DNA of 64,000 bases from Stercorarius parasiticus (GCA_013396915.1 VWZL01002041.1:2044-66043), one strand, 5' to 3'. Positions 33,601 through 45,500 are shown, counted from the stretch's first letter. Notes: generated by a model not told the origin, from the sequence alone. Program-made: numbers and translations.

Positions 33601-35320
33601 AGGGAGATGCGGTGACATCTCTGTGGCTCCCCCAGCAATAAATAAGTACCCATGCCGGTGGCAGGGTGGCTTGATTGCTCACAGATTTGTGCCCTGCCCT
33701 CGCATTGCAGTACCCCCAGTTCTCCCCACAGTAACACTGGGTCTCCTTGGCCACCACCTCCCCGTCTCCCCCAGCCATCACATGCATCCACACAGACCCA
33801 CTGCTCACTGTCACGTACCTTGTGTCCACAGGACACCAGGGCAAAGGGAGCCAGATGCAAAGCAAGGGGAGCCGGACATGGTGCAGGATCCTGGTGGAGG
33901 GCAGCAGAAGAGGCTTCAGCCCTTGTCTACCCCACTGGTCCCAGCCCTGCATCCCTGCTGTGATGCTCTGCTCCCTGCAGCAGCCTGGCCCTGATTGGGA
34001 TTTCTCCCCAGCCTGGGGGATGATGATGTCTGGAGTGAGACCAGGGGGAAGCCAGGGTTAATGCTCTTCATTCTCAGGCAGGAACCAGTCCAAATACGTT
34101 CTTCCCCAGGAGCCTGTGTGGATAAATCAGCCGCTTTGTTCTTCGTGGTGATCACTTAGCTCATAGCCTCCAGGCTATGCCCTGCCCCAGCCGGGGTGGA
34201 GAGGAACTGGGGCTGAATGTCAATGCCATTAAGACAGATGCTACATAGTCATGAGAAGGAAATGGCCAGAGATGAATCCGGCTCATCCAATTCTAATTCC
34301 AGTGACCCATGGTGCTGTAGTCCAGCGCTGGGGACTGTTGAGTCTGTGCTGCTGCCTTTTTTTCTCCCCTTAAAGCTCTTCATTTGCCACAGGCATTTCC
34401 AGAAGTGAAAAGTGCCGGCCTACTCAAGGGCCAAAGTGACGGCAGAGATGCTTGTGTGACTTCAGACCTGGTGCGCTGCAGGGTAGAAGGGACGCTTGAC
34501 ATCTCAGCCTTCCTGATGAATGACCCAAAGCCGCAGAGTCCAACAGGTCCCTCTGTTCACCTGGTCCACGGCCCATGGCCACCCTTGTCTAGCCAGAGAA
34601 ACTAATTTCAGAGCCCTCCCACCATCAGCGGGTTCATCCAGGGCCTCGGGGACCACGTCCCACAGAGATGGGCAACAGCGACCACTTCATCCCCAGAGCC
34701 ACCAGTATCTCGGTAGGTTATGAACTGAGGAGAGGAGTCTGACACAAGGTGTGGAAACCATTATCATTGGTGACACCCTGGCCCACAGTTCAGCATGGTT
34801 CAAAAAGGGATTAAACCCCATTATCATTGCATTTCTCCAGGGGATGTGTTGGTCAGGTGTCCATCAGGAAGGGTCAGAGTTAAAACACTTCACTTGGGAA
34901 GTGGGGGGTGTGTGTGTGTGAGGCAGCTCATCTCTTTCCTTGTAGTCGATAACCCACAGGTTCTGCCATGGCACTGCTGCAGCTCACAAGGAGAGCATCA
35001 CCTCTCGCCTGTCAGACACGTTTCTAGGGTTTCTCTTTAAGAAAGGGTTGGCTTAAGCTCCACAGCAGCTCAGGGAGGAGTGCTGGTGATGCGGGCTCTG
35101 CTCCACTGCTCAGCCGGGTCCCCGTCCCTTGCCTGAGTAGATAAACTTTACCAGAAGCAGACAGGAGCACACAGGTACCTGAGAAGAGCTGTTACTGGGA
35201 CTGTGTTTATAAGAGCTGGGCACTGGGGTACATTCAGAAATATGACAGATTTTTTTTCCCCTCCACTTCTAGACCTAAGAATAAATATAAGCAAATGCAT
35301 GGCTACTTTAATAATTGTAT

Positions 35321-35326
35321 TTTATT
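35321..35326 (-). terminator. weak candidate poly(A) signal for LEFTY
   Basis: AATAAA on the minus strand (TTTATT on +), about 985 bp beyond the LEFTY stop codon. It is plausible as a 3' UTR end, but the region is AT-rich and such hexamers are common. Confidence 0.25.
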
Positions 35327-35404
35327 GTTTCCTTGAGTTTGAAAGCACACAAAACTTGGAAAATATCCCTAAATTGAAATAACTGTAATACACAACCAGA
35401 AAAA

Positions 35405-35512
35405 TAAGGACCTGATTCTACAAGCTGTTACTCATGCGAGCAAACCTAAGTCCTACTGTTCCCATTGACTTCAGGACTCTAAATCGTGCCTAAAACTGTG
35501 CTAAGCCCCCGG
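35405..35512. repeat. probable ancient amniote interspersed repeat
   Basis: The segment contains 'gacctgattctacaagctg', 'ttactcatgcgagcaaacct' and 'gttcccattgacttcagga'. Together these resemble the dispersed amniote repeat with a 'cattgacttcaatgg' core seen at 3300-3425. The copy is strongly diverged, so it is old. Confidence 0.5.
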
Positions 35513-35641
35513 TGCAGGGGACAAAAATATAATCCTTTGTGTTCCAGATAATATTTTATGTACGTGTATATATGTATATGATACATAGGCACACATATAT
35601 GTTCCTTTGAGCTCTAGACAATATTTTATGTACATATATGT

Positions 35642-35701
35642 ATGTATGTAGACAATATGTATGTGGACAATATGTATATATCCAATATGTATGCAGACAA
35701 T
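35642..35701. repeat. 15-bp minisatellite, four units, in a TATG/CATA-rich tract
   Basis: Four exact-period 15-bp units of the form ATGTATGTAGACAAT start at 35642, 35657, 35672 and 35687. The third is the most diverged (ATGTATATATCCAAT). The array sits in a wider alternating purine-pyrimidine tract (about 35555-35770) of TATG, TACA and CACA steps. The open frame it creates (a repeated MYVDN) is a by-product of the period being a multiple of three. Confidence 0.9.
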
Positions 35702-36310
35702 ACATACATATATTCATATACTATATATATGTACACGTGTGTGTATGTGTATACAATATATACATGTAAGTGCTTCTGCTCTACAATTCACCATAAACAT
35801 GACTTGGACAGACAAGGAGCAAAACTTATAGAAAATGCCGTGGGGCCTAAGAACGAAAAGCTGAACCCAGGCATTACTTCTTCACCTGGTGGTGATCAGT
35901 CCTCCTTTGCCTGTCTGCAATACGCTTGGGGTGGGGACCGAAATAACTTGGAAGCAGCTCCGTCAAATTCAATGGAATTCGGGTAGCATCAAGGGGGCCT
36001 CAAGAGATGTTAGGCTCCACAGGTAGCCCTCATATAGGCATACGTGAAGATGGATGCTCCTCTCAGCCCATCCATATGGACACCATAAGTGCACCCTCTC
36101 TGCAGGGTAGCAGGGTGCGTGGGAGAGCTGCAGCCCCACTGCTGCTGACCCTTGCAGGTGGGTATCTGGGGGTCCTCCCAGGACCTTTACCACTGACCCT
36201 GAAGCTGGGGACTGGGGTGGCTCTGGGCAGGGCTGCAGGGAATCGGGGGACCAGGTGACATCCCACTTCTCCCCATGAGAGCCACAGGTCCCCGGCTGGC
36301 CAGCTGCGTC

Positions 36311-39300
36311 TCACACCAGCGCCATGCCGTCCGTGACGCAGCTGCACTTCTCAACAATCATGTTGGGAAACTCGGCTGCTTCGATCTCGGTGCGGTTGCC
36401 CCTCTTGACAAGGTACATCATGGGGAGCGGGGAGCTCTCCACCACGGCACAGGAGCGCTCCCCGTAGCCAAAGCGCCTCAGCGGGCTGGGGGGCTGCAGG
36501 CAGCCCCCTGAGCACTGGTAAGCCTGGTACCCTGCCGGCTCGATGATCCAGTACTGCGTCCAGGAGAGCTCACGGAAGTTGACGTAGTGTTTCTGCCGGC
36601 AGCAGGTGGACTTCCCCGTCACCGCCTCCTCCTTGCAGTCCCCAGGGCCCCTGCGCACCAAGGAAGGAACAAGAACTGATGCCGTAACTGGAAACCGAGA
36701 AGGTGGGAGAAATAATCCCCCCTGTTGATAGCACAGGTGGGACCTGAGACATGAAACCTGGACCATGCTCAGGTTTCATTTGAATGTTCAGGCAACAAAT
36801 ATGGGAAGAGGAGAAGCAGGATTCAGCAGCAACTTTCCAACTCCTCTGGTCACAGCAGTTTACTTGTGAGGGCAAGAGCTGCACTCCCTGGGTTGGCACA
36901 CATGGTACAATAATTCAGGGGCAAAGTTACACTGGAGACAGTACAGACTTAGGTTTCATACCTACCCATATTCTTCCAAGTCAAGGGTGTAAAGCACCAG
37001 TTCAGGTTTGCCTAGGGCTTTATCCTTGGGGTCCTGAGAGGTGAACCGCACAGCTTTGGCCATTTCGGAGGCATGGCTGCCTACCCTTTCTCCTTCAATC
37101 CAGACCTCCAGGAACATTGGCTCCCGCCTCTTGTTTCGCAGCCAGTAATGCACGGCCTGCGTCACGTCGAAGTTCTTCCAGCCTGACTCACGTATGGGAA
37201 CCAGCCTGCATGGCAGGGACGCAGCATTAGAGAAAAGCCCATCAGATAAAGCCTGGGCTCACAGCGCTCTTATTGCAGCAGAACAATTTGCTTCCCGTAC
37301 ATTGTCACGTGCCTACATTACACGATAATTTTTGCTGAGCGCTCTGGGCAAGCGCCCATGGCAATTAAATCACATCTCAAAAAGAAGCACGCAGATCTAG
37401 CAGACACCGAACGGCTAAATAAAACCCTTAGTGCATGTTCATATCAAGGTATTCATTCATGCTCACACAGAGATACAACGGAGCAGGATTATATGCAGCC
37501 TTGGTATTAGTGATGACAGCCTGGCAAACACCACTACTCCCACCTGCTCCTGTCCTAGCTGTGCTAGGGCCACAAGTTTCTACCCACCCAGAAAATTGGT
37601 TTGATGTCTAATTCTGCCTTCAAGGGTTGTAAAACTTCCACAGAGCTCAAGGCTACAGAATCAGATGCTTTTTGCATAATCTACTTATTTAAACCAGCTA
37701 ATGAAATGGCCAATGGAAAGAATACCAGCAGCAAGTAACCCATGTGAGTTAGTGAGAGAGAAGTGAACCAGGTGGAGGTTTTTAGAAGGGAAGACCTAGC
37801 AGTACCCAGCATCATTTGACACAGAAATAGATTATTGCAATCAATCATCATATATTGCAGTCTTAACCTAATATCTGCTCTTACAAACTCATTCTGGGCT
37901 TAGAGGCTACAGAGCTTGATTGGACAGATGTAACCCCATCAGACTGACCGGGCGTACAAACACAGTGACCCCCGAACCCAGCCCAGAGGACCAATACCCC
38001 ATAACCAGCATCCTGCCTTCAGGAGAGGTCCTTTTCTTACCGGGAGTCTATGAGGGAGGTCCTGTTGGTACCATCGTGGTGCCGTTGCACCCAGTACACG
38101 CTGACTCTGGCGTTGGAGACGGGCCTGTGAGACTGCTTGGCAGGCAGGTTTGCTCTGTCCAGAGGCTTTTTGAAGAGTTTCAGTTCAGCCATTGTCACTT
38201 CACTGTTTTTAGGTATTCTGCCCTCCATGTCAAAGATCAGGTTCTGGCGTGTGGTGGTGTCTGAGTAGAGGACTTCTCCTGCCACGCCGCCTGTGCAGGT
38301 TGGGAACGAAAAAAGACAGCCTGTCATTGCCATCCCGGTGAGCAAAGCCCCCGCACTTCGTCCACAATTATCATCACAACACACTCCTTCCACGCTCCCA
38401 CATCCAGCCCTTGTGGCAGACACAGACACTAAACACGCCTTTTCTAATGCATACTTGAATCAATGTCTTGCAAATGCTGTAATTATTCTTCTGTGTCTGA
38501 GTCTCTGCAACCTGGAGGTAACAGCAAGAAGTCTCCTATATAAGTTACCCGCTAGCTGATCAAACACAGAAAGGTGCCCATCTCTCTGTGCCAGCGCTGG
38601 CCGCCAAAGCAGGAAACTGCACCCCTTGCAATGAAAAAGTGTTTTCATCTGCTGCCCAAGGTGTTATGTCTTTTGAAAGTGAAACAAGCTCTAAGCCCTT
38701 GTACAGACACCGTGGTGTCTGTACAGCTGATTTCCTCCTTGATATTTTTTCCAGACAAAAAATAAAAAACAACAAAAAAAGACAGGGGAGCGTGAAACAT
38801 CCTCAAAGAGGTGTGATTGCTATTAGAGGAGTTTCTGGAGCTTTGATCGAAACACTGCAATGTCTACACTTTCTACTGACATTTATTTTTTACATTGTTT
38901 TTCCACCTGCCCAAAACGTTCCCTAGGTACCGAGGCTTTTCTCATCTACCAAGCTCCAGCAGCAGCCTGCCCTTCGCAAGGGCTGTGGGACCCCCCTCTC
39001 CAGGTGCAAGGAGTTACTAGCCTGTGCTGATCTTTAAGATGCTGTTACCTGCCACCTCTTCCACCCGGTGCAGGTTTGCAGCCAGACCCAAACCTCACTC
39101 CCCACCGTGGGTTTGCCTCTGCCCATCCCCTGGCAGGGGCAGGGTGCTCTGCCAGTCCCCGACAGCGACGCAGCAGAAACGTTACCTGCATTGCCAGGGA
39201 TCCCCCTGAGGATGCCAGCCAGGCTCGGCAAAGCTCGGCGCTTCACCCTCTGGCGCTTCAGCATGGAGATGTATTTGTTCTTTACGTGGTCTGGGATAAC

Positions 39301-39450
39301 CAGATCCACCAAGTCTCTCTTATGAAGTTTAGGGACCTCAGAGAGTCCCAGCTGGTTCAGCAACACCTCCTTGAACCCTTCCTGGGTAAAGGCTCGGACC
39401 GTGAGGACCAGGCAGAGCATGCAGAGCATCCGAGCGAACCTCGCGTCCAT
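36311..39450 (-). CDS. LEFTY2: LEFTY, left-right determination factor (TGF-beta superfamily Nodal antagonist), complete, 4 exons
   Basis: Exons on the minus strand: 39186-39450, 38041-38290, 36966-37205, 36311-36650. All junctions are GT/AG and in phase, giving 364 aa (human LEFTY proteins are 366). LEFTY is secreted and blocks Nodal by binding its EGF-CFC coreceptor and receptors, setting left-right and germ-layer patterning. A signal peptide covers about residues 1-20 (hydrophobic LCMLCLVLTV). A basic convertase site RQRVKRR lies at 66-72. N-glycosylation sequons are NRT at 164 and 337. The cystine-knot domain begins at C257, then C268, C269, C298, C302, C319, C354 and C356. Only one Cys stands where most TGF-beta ligands have CC (C319), so the dimer-forming Cys is absent, a LEFTY hallmark. 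The final CSC is followed by only eight residues. The region matching the second mammalian convertase site has no RXXR. The start is fixed by the signal peptide. Birds have one LEFTY, named LEFTY2 or LEFTY1 in different records, so the number is uncertain. Confidence 0.96.
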
Positions 39451-39575
39451 CCTCCACCGTGGGGGAAGCAGCTGCCTGCCCGGCAGAGGTGAAGGGGGGA
39501 TCTCCCTCGGGGCTGCTCTCAGCAGAGATGTGGGGGCAGGCTGCCTGAGCGGGACGGAGGTCCCCCGTGCAGGGG

Positions 39576-39582
39576 TTTTATA
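39576..39582 (-). promoter_or_regulatory. TATA box of LEFTY
   Basis: TATAAAA on the minus strand, 126 bp upstream of the LEFTY start codon, in the context 'gctataaaacccc'. A start of transcription about 25-30 bp downstream (near 39548) would leave a 5' UTR of about 100 nt. TATA-driven initiation fits a sharply induced developmental gene. Confidence 0.75.
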
Positions 39583-39699
39583 GCCAGCCTTGTCCCACTG
39601 GCACAACAAATTCCACAAGTGGGGACGAAGCAGAGGACTTAAAAGGATCACTCCCCAGTCGGTAGACACACGCCAGTTTAACACCTTCATCTACTGCAA

Positions 39700-42600
39700 A
39701 GTTAATAGAAGAAAGTTTAGGGGAGCTTCCAGATTCCTCAATGGGGAAGAAGTTTCCATCCTTTTTTAATTCCCTGTAAACTTTTGCCCAGAAAACCTCT
39801 GAGTGATCAGTGTCTCATGTTCGGCCTAGGTCAGGGAGGAAACATGTCTGCAGAGTACATTGCTTTATGTACCACACCATACAATTCTTAAAGGAAGCAT
39901 CAATCTTTACCGCAGGTGACTTGCTACCTAAAATAGCCAATATCAATCAGGAGAATAATGCTTTAGCTCTAAGTCCATCTTTATGGCAGGCATTAAAAAA
40001 TCATTTAAAATCTTTTTTTTGGGGGTAGGTACCGCTTTGATCTCTGAATATTTGTATCGGGCGTATGAATCAGGGCAGTGAATCACAGCAGCTGAATGGT
40101 TTATGGCCTTTTACGCTGCTTCTGAATCACAGAAGGTGGAAGATGTACAGGCCTGACATTTTAGAAAAATGTCCCATCACTCTTTATGGATTCCTGTGGG
40201 TTTAATAATACTTGTGCTTAAAAGAAGACAGCTTTATATAAAGGCAGATCACCTTTCAGGAACATGAGAAACCACTCTGCTTTGCCACAACACGGACGAA
40301 GAATATTGGTATTCTGAACGCTATCAACAACCACAATAGAGAGCTGTCTCTGGGGAGCAAAGCCGACCTGGAGGCTTGCAGGGGCGGGGAGCTGCTTGTT
40401 TGCCTTGAAGTCAACCTTTAAACTTGAAGCTCACCTCCTTTGCTTCCCTGGCCTTTGCTGGCATAAGAGACTGAAGTCTATTTTTGAAACCAATCCCAGG
40501 AGAAGTGAATGGAAAAAAAAACAAAACGTGGTCGATAAAAGCCTGAAGGAGCGTGGCACTTGGGGCAGATTCTCATCCTCTCCACCAGTCACAAGTACAG
40601 AAGGGCCTGAGCATACATACAAATGTCTTCAACATCAAAAGATCTTTGGATTTCATGTATCTCTGCGAATGAGTCAAAATTGGCCCGGTTTCATCCAATG
40701 TCCCGGCTGAATGGTGTGCCCTGAGAAAAGCGTGGCTGGAAGACCCGATGAAATGAACTTGTACAAAAGCACCTTGTTGTGGTTCATCCCTCATTAAAAC
40801 TAGCGTCAGCTGAGGCAGCCTGTTCTGTACACAGAGGAAAGCAACAAAGCCGTCTGAAAGAGCCTAACTAAACCCTTCTGTTACCGGTCATTTTGTCTTT
40901 ATAACCTTCTAAGAAACTTCTTTCCTTAAACATGATAAAGCCTCCATGAGATGTTAAAGGGGCAGGTTATTTAGTTGAATTGAGTTTTAAGGCTAAAATG
41001 GAAACATGGGCTACAAACTAACAGTGTGTGCATGGCCCAGAGCAGTACATTCCTTAATCTTTCTCTTTGTGTAGCATCTTTCTCTGAACAAATCAATATA
41101 TTCTGTTATATTCATTCCCAAGACACAAATAGCGGTGAAAAATACCCACTTCATTTGACCGCTTCAACTTCAACCCATGTCAAAAACTCCTGCTCTTATG
41201 AATAAGAGGAGGGAAGGGTTTTTTTTTCTGAAATCTCTGTGACTCTCTCAGCCTGTAGAAAGTCTCTGTACGCCTGGCTGTTCCCTCCGGGCTGCCTCCC
41301 CAGCTAAATGGCACATTTCTGATCCTCCTGGGATGGGACAAATGCAGCCGCACCGTGAACCGCTTTGGAGGCTTCGGTCACAAACTGCATGAGGTGGCTG
41401 ACAAAGTTTCCTTCCGATACACTAAGTATTGGCTAACTCAGTTCCAGCAGTGAATTTGTTGTGTTTATATAGCAAGAGTCACCCAGATAAAACTTGTAAT
41501 GATCTCTCTTTAAACATGTCAGAAGACCTGATCCTGTAAACCTTTACCCATCCAATTTATCTTTGCTGTGGAGAGTGGTCCTACCATGTAGCGAGGGCTT
41601 TTCAAAAAAACATGGTTACATGTGGCTGGATGTGACTTCTGCCGTGGCAGATGTCTTATCTACTGGGACTCTTCACTGTCCAATGTGTATTGGAAGATGA
41701 TTTATGGGCTTCACACTTAAAATAAAATTATTGACCAAACACAGTTGAAGCTCAGTTAAGAAGAAAACAGAGGATGTGGATTGTAGGCTTTTCACAGGAG
41801 AGTGATTATCTGGTCCAATTGGAGGATTTGCCATTCCCCCTTTGTCATGCAAACAAGAAAAAGTCAGGAATTTTATAATAGCTCTTTTTGTGTAATGTGT
41901 ATTAAAACCCGGCACTGCACATTCAAAATGTCAAAGAGAGGATTTAAAGAGGCTGCAAGGGATGAAGTATGAGCAACTCGCAGTTTTAATAAAAGCCAAC
42001 ACTTTGTGAAGAGAGAATATTTATATTTAAGTTTTTAATTTAAAACAATTTAAGAAACAGTTCTCTAAGGCATTTCCTGGGCATATCTATGTAATGATTC
42101 TTGGTAAATAGATCCAATGGGTTAAAAGAGAAAGTGTGAAAGGCTTAGCCTAATTATGTAACTATTATCCTGGGAAACCAGAATGGTCCAAATGCATTTG
42201 CAATGTGTCAGTGAGGATCCAAATATTTAATTTTTCAAGATTTTAATTTCCACGAACATACTTATTTTTTATTACAATTGGGCCCACATTAAAACAGCCT
42301 TTGCTTGAGGGATGCAAAAGGCAACAATTTTTGTGTGCTCCAAGGAACGCCCTGCTTTGTGCAACAGGCTTATCATATGGAGATGGGAGCACATCTCTAT
42401 CTTGGTTTTGGTCTGGTTTTCCCCAAAGTCAGGGTGTTTTGAATCTAGGAATATGGAAATAAAAATACTAGCGGTTAAGATGCAGGCATAAACTTGTCAA
42501 GTTAAAGAAGGATTCAAGTAAAGGTTCTATTTCTTACTCTCAGTCTTAAGCACGGCGAGTTTTACACTGCTAACAACAAACCACAGAAGAGGCTGGTCAC

Positions 42601-45312
42601 GTGAAGCACTGGGTTAGCGGTTTCAAAAGTGGAAGCAAACTGCAGGATGTGCAGGAAGACATGCCCTTCTTGTGCCACCTCACCACCGCACCCCACCAGC
42701 CACCAGCCGGTGCTTCAAACTTCATATTCCCACCAGCATTTTAAACCCAGGCCACACATCTTTAACTGGGATTTCACAGGCACCTTTGGCTTCCTTCTTG
42801 ACTGACACGGTCCGTGCTGGAAGTGGGACCCCTGTTCCTCTGCAGGGACTGGCCCTGTGTCAAACAAGTCCAGAGAGCAAGCGTGGAGCCTGCCGAGCCC
42901 ACCCCAGCAAGCTGCCCACCAGCCAGATTTCACTCAATCTGGGTTTAGGCCTAATTTCTAAATAGTGACTAAGTAAAAAAGCATTTCCATTTCCCACCTC
43001 TTGAGCTGTGCAGCACTTTCAGGGTGCAACACATGCAACACGCTTCCCCCCCACCAGTGGCAGCCCTGTACGTTGGTGTTGCCTTTGCGCAAGGAGAGAA
43101 AGGGAATGTCTGTCTCACTCCATCCATGCTGTGTGGCTCCAGGGAGGATGCAAAAAGACTAGTGGTAATTCCTCAATAAGACTCTGTTATTCCACAGAGG
43201 CAAGACAATCTTTGAGAAATTTGAGAAATTCCTCCTATCGCATTTGTTTGCCAGGTTAGCTCCTGACACCACCAGCCACCAGCCTGGTGTAGATATGCTC
43301 TGGTATGTACTCTACTTGTTCCTTGAAAACGGCATATGCCTGCTGAAAGATACTGAGAAACTATCTTGCTAGGTTCGTGGCTTTCTGTCCTCCTCTACCT
43401 CTAGAGACAGCTGCAACCCTCACAAGGACATGCACAGCTTGCTCAGGGTACAGAGCCAGAATAACAGCACCCAGGACTTCTGCGGGGCCGGTATAGCTGA
43501 CTGGAGTTTGCGTGTGTGCTCCTCACCACCTCAGCCGGCTCTGCAAGAACCTGGAATGGAAAAGTTTCGTAAGATATGGCCTGATAACAAAAGACATCTG
43601 GCTCCCGGGCCCAGACTGAAAACAGCAGAGGCGGTCAATGCAGAGTGTTGCACTAAATCCTTTCTGTGGGTTCTGAATTTGTTCCAAAAATTTGGCCATG
43701 TTGATTTTTGTGCCAAAAGGCTTTGTGCTCGATCAGGTATTGCCTGACTTACCTGTCCTTACACACGCGCTTCCACGCATCCCCCCACAGTGAGCAAAAA
43801 ATCATAAAATGGACTTCATGTCTGTACTGTGAACTCTGGCTAATGTGACTCTGGGAAATAGAACTTTGTGTCCCGTGTCTGAGCTGAGTTGCGTTTCTTG
43901 TGACCTGATAGCGTACAGATCTCATACCAAAGACACTGCACCTTTGGTGTCTTTTCTGAACCTCAGTCCCTAACATTTAGCCTGCCTGCCAGCTGAAGAG
44001 CTGGTTTCAATAGCCGTTTTTGTGGTGCAAACAATCATCTGCTTGAGCTGTAGAGAAATTAACCAATTCATTTAATCTAGGCAAGGACTTGAGCCTGCTT
44101 TTCCTCATTGCCAGTCTAGGCCAGACTGAACTGGCCATCTCCAATGGAAATACCTTGCAGGTGACATGACCTCTTGAGTTCCTCTCACAAATGCTGGTGG
44201 CAAAGCCCCAGGCAGCAACGGGGATAATGTTCCCTTACGCATTTATCCCACAGTGTACCCAATATAGTAAAAAACCCCCACTTTATTGGAGAGAGAGATT
44301 GCAAACCTGGTCTGATCTTCAGCTCAGTTTGCATAAATTCTGCTGCCGTGTATCTTAAGATTGCATCAACTTAAGCACGCCTTCCATAGGCAGGCTTCTG
44401 CTTTTACTCATGGGCTTGCTTTGGTCAAACGGCCCAGACAAAAGGCCGCCTTGTTTGAAGCAGAATGGATAAAATGTCCGAAGTCCCACCATGTCCTTGG
44501 TCAGCTGATTTCAGCTGGCTTCTTGCTCGCAGTGTTTGTGTTGGCAGCATTTGCGAAGTGGCAGTGTTCTGGCAGAAAGAGAGATCTCCAACGTTTCTTT
44601 CTTTTTTTTTTTTTGTTTTTACAGAAAAGCAAACACAACTGTTTAAATACAGCTTTCTTCTGTCCCCTCAGCAGTCTCCTCCCCACTGCCCTAGCCTGTG
44701 CCTTGTTTGTAGCTGGGGAAGTAGGATTTGTTACCACTCTGATGGCTACAGAAAAGGCTGCTAGCAAAACCACTGACATTTAGCAAACGCTGATGAATCA
44801 GATAAATAAGCATATGGCCCAAAATTGCTTGCTTTACACCACAGTCCACTTTATTGAGGAACGTCCCCATTACTGAGAAATAACTGTATTTTGTAGGAGC
44901 ACCACTTAATTTGCTAATAAGACCCCATTTATCTGCTTAGTTAAAATGCTGCTTTTTTTTTCTCTCTCTTTGCAGCTGTGTGTTTACACTGTGAAAGTTT
45001 ATCAGCTTTTATTTTTTAAGAGTCCATTTTTCCTGCCTTAGTGATGCAAGTGAGAGCCCACCTCTGGACCAGGCACGGGTAAGGATGCTCCGAGAGGCTG
45101 CAGAGGCTCTCCCTGCCCTTGGCGGTGGTGGCTGCCGAGCTGGGCTTTCACCAACCTGCTCCAGCGAACGTCACCGTGACGTGTGTGCGAGGGAGACAGC
45201 GGTCACACTGGAGAAAAATGTGAGAGCTGAAGGTTTTAATGCACATGGCGCTATCAAGAGGGCTGGGCTTGATGTTGACGCAGCTTTCAGGCTTGGACAG
45301 CTCTACGGACTT
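39700..45312. other. LEFTY upstream region, no coding sequence recognised
   Basis: No exon of a known gene is visible. Human PYCR2 and a second LEFTY lie in the corresponding interval, but no PYCR2 or LEFTY exon is recognisable here. The segment contains the FoxH1/SMAD motif cluster at 41653-41903 and a fragment of an ancient repeat at 41524-41550. Confidence 0.6.
41653..41903 (-). promoter_or_regulatory. candidate FoxH1/SMAD (Nodal-responsive) enhancer of LEFTY
   Basis: Three exact matches to the FoxH1 consensus TGT(G/T)(T/G)ATT lie in the same orientation within 220 bp: TGTGTATT at 41684-41691, TGTGGATT at 41775-41782 and TGTGTATT at 41896-41903. The outer two share the 10-mer AATGTGTATT. 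SMAD-type elements are adjacent: CAGA at 41768-41771, three bases before the middle site, TCTG at 41809-41812 and GTCT at 41653-41656. The cluster is 2.2-2.5 kb upstream of the LEFTY start codon. In mouse, Lefty2 and Nodal carry an asymmetric enhancer that works through paired FoxH1 sites. Function here is inferred from motifs only. Confidence 0.45.
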
Positions 45313-45500
45313 ACAGAATCATAAAATTGCCTAGGTTGGAAGGGACCTTTCAGATCATCAAGTCCAACCATCAACCTAACTTTGACAAAAACCATTGCTA
45401 AACCATATCTCTAAGCACTATGTCTACCTGTCTTTCAAAAACTTCCAGGGATGGTGACTCAACCACTTCCCCAGGCAGCCTGTTCCAGACTTCTGAAAGT
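45313..45500 (-). mobile_element. CR1-type LINE fragment, reverse orientation, older subfamily
   Basis: The segment begins 'cagaatcataaaattgccta', then 'ggttggaagggaccttt' and 'agtccaaccatcaacctaac', and continues to 'gtgactcaaccacttcccc' and 'cagcctgttccagacttctg'. This is the antisense 3' part of a CR1 with the 'rules' of another subfamily than the copies at 16.8 and 30.1 kb (ACTCAACCACTTCCC instead of GGCCTCCACCACCTCTCTGG). It is short and inactive. Confidence 0.85.

Larger units (their letters stand above)
30621..35540. other. intergenic DNA 3' of LEFTY, no gene recognised
   Basis: This region has higher GC than the left part of the window and many overlapping open frames on both strands (notably 33270-34060). 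None resembles a known protein or has a supported exon structure. A homopolymer G run is at about 33301-33313. A GT run lies near 34905-34920. Confidence 0.55.

Noticed and set aside
33270..34061. Several overlapping frames of 100-140 codons on both strands
   Set aside because: Three or more frames are open at once, no domain is recognised, and there is no splice or homology support.
39608..39615. ATTCCACA just upstream of the LEFTY TATA box as a FoxH1 site
   Set aside because: It has one mismatch to the AAT(C/A)(A/C)ACA consensus at a core position, so it is not counted.
39451..39690. 80-codon N-terminal extension of the LEFTY frame
   Set aside because: It reads through the TATA box and 5' UTR. 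The signal peptide begins at the methionine at 39450, as expected for the family.
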